Shown in pieces: positions 63,857 through 64,000 of a DNA stretch of 64,000 nucleotides. The notes beneath the pieces were generated by a model. The model saw only the letters and a list, made by a program, of their open reading frames with translations. It was not told the origin of the DNA and made no database searches. Within the stretch, counting starts at the first letter, position 1. Every line of letters starts with the position of its first letter. Made by a program: the position numbers and the translations under genes. Source of the stretch: Rhizobium sp. SL86 (GTDB lineage: Bacteria > Pseudomonadota > Alphaproteobacteria > Rhizobiales > Rhizobiaceae); NCBI RefSeq assembly GCF_026672545.1, contig NZ_JAPPRJ010000009.1, forward strand, positions 1 through 64,000, read 5' to 3'.

Positions 63857-64000
63857 GTTTTTCGCGGCAAGGCTTTCGGGCCTTGTCGTATGAGCAAGAA
63901 TTTCCGGGCCTTCGGGCCCGGAAAGATCCGGGGAAACCCGGATACTCCTGTCCGAGATTGTGGGTGGTTTCGACCTTAATCGTATGACCTGCATGAGACG
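63857..64000 (+). promoter_or_regulatory. Start of the rplJL (L10) leader, cut by the window end
   Basis: Downstream of rplA lie a hairpin GGCAAGG/CCTTGTC (about 63869-63890) and a perfect 10-bp stem TTTCCGGGCC/GGCCCGGAAA closed by TTCG (63901-63924). GATCCGGGGAAACCCGGATA follows. The distal sequence GTGGGTGGTTTCGACC resembles the leader preceding rplJ in alphaproteobacteria. In E. coli the L10/L12 complex binds such a leader to repress rplJL. The gene itself is outside the window. Confidence 0.6.

Overview
This window is a stretch of core chromosome from an alphaproteobacterium of the order Hyphomicrobiales (Rhizobiales), most likely family Rhizobiaceae. The evidence is the high GC content, an NDUFA12-type complex I subunit, an adjacent divK-pleD pair, rhizobial palindromic intergenic repeats (RIME-like), direct-repeat LexA boxes (GAAC-N7-GAAC), a CtrA-type box, and a gene order familiar from Rhizobium/Agrobacterium/Sinorhizobium. 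The genus cannot be fixed by eye. No prophage, insertion sequence, CRISPR array or rRNA operon was seen.

Layout. 1-4.5 kb: the end of a LolC/E permease, lolD, a DUF2026-like protein, a methyltransferase, then about 1 kb of gene-free DNA with RIME-like repeats. 4.46-8.3 kb: a promoter with two LexA boxes in front of a 28-codon hydrophobic peptide gene, then dnaE. 8.3-14.6 kb: an L,D-transpeptidase, SOS-type dinB, a HAD protein with a DUF3572 protein, divK and pleD. 14.6-26.7 kb (mostly minus strand): rpmG, MFS, Nudix, DUF983, rnr, topA, dprA, plsY, a zinc-ligand-deficient PyrC and pyrB. 26.9-38.9 kb: an AidB-like dehydrogenase, a two-gene membrane operon behind a CtrA box, ruvX, gatC-gatA and gatB. 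Between and after the gat genes lie four GNAT acetyltransferases, a ParE-type toxin-antitoxin pair and a YjhX-family toxin. NDUFA12 and a DUF2155 protein follow. 39-46 kb (minus strand): aat, accC, accB, aroQ, a DsbA-like protein and rne. 46.6-52.8 kb: amiC, mrcA, prfB with its programmed frameshift, and nadK. 53-58.3 kb: tRNA-Thr, then a signalling cluster (CheW, a cysteine-free molybdopterin-domain protein, hybrid kinase, HD-GYP regulator, receiver). 58.3-64 kb: rlmB, tRNA-Tyr, tRNA-Gly, tuf, tRNA-Trp, secE, nusG, rplK, rplA and the start of the L10 leader.

Functional themes. DNA replication and repair (dnaE, dinB, topA, dprA, ruvX), cell-cycle signalling (divK, pleD, CtrA box), envelope biogenesis (lol genes, L,D-transpeptidase, amiC, mrcA, plsY), and translation or RNA turnover (rne, rnr, prfB, tuf, gatCAB, rlmB, tRNAs). 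The most novel-looking item is the tiny membrane-peptide gene at 4543-4629. It is missed by ordinary gene calling, sits under a textbook SOS promoter, and recalls the SOS-induced cell-division inhibitor SidA of Caulobacter. Other leads are a hairpin that buries the rne ribosome-binding site, a YjhX toxin divergent from a GNAT gene (compare E. coli YjhX/YjhQ), the PyrC homologue lacking metal ligands, and the cysteine-free SUOX-fold protein coupled to a hybrid kinase.
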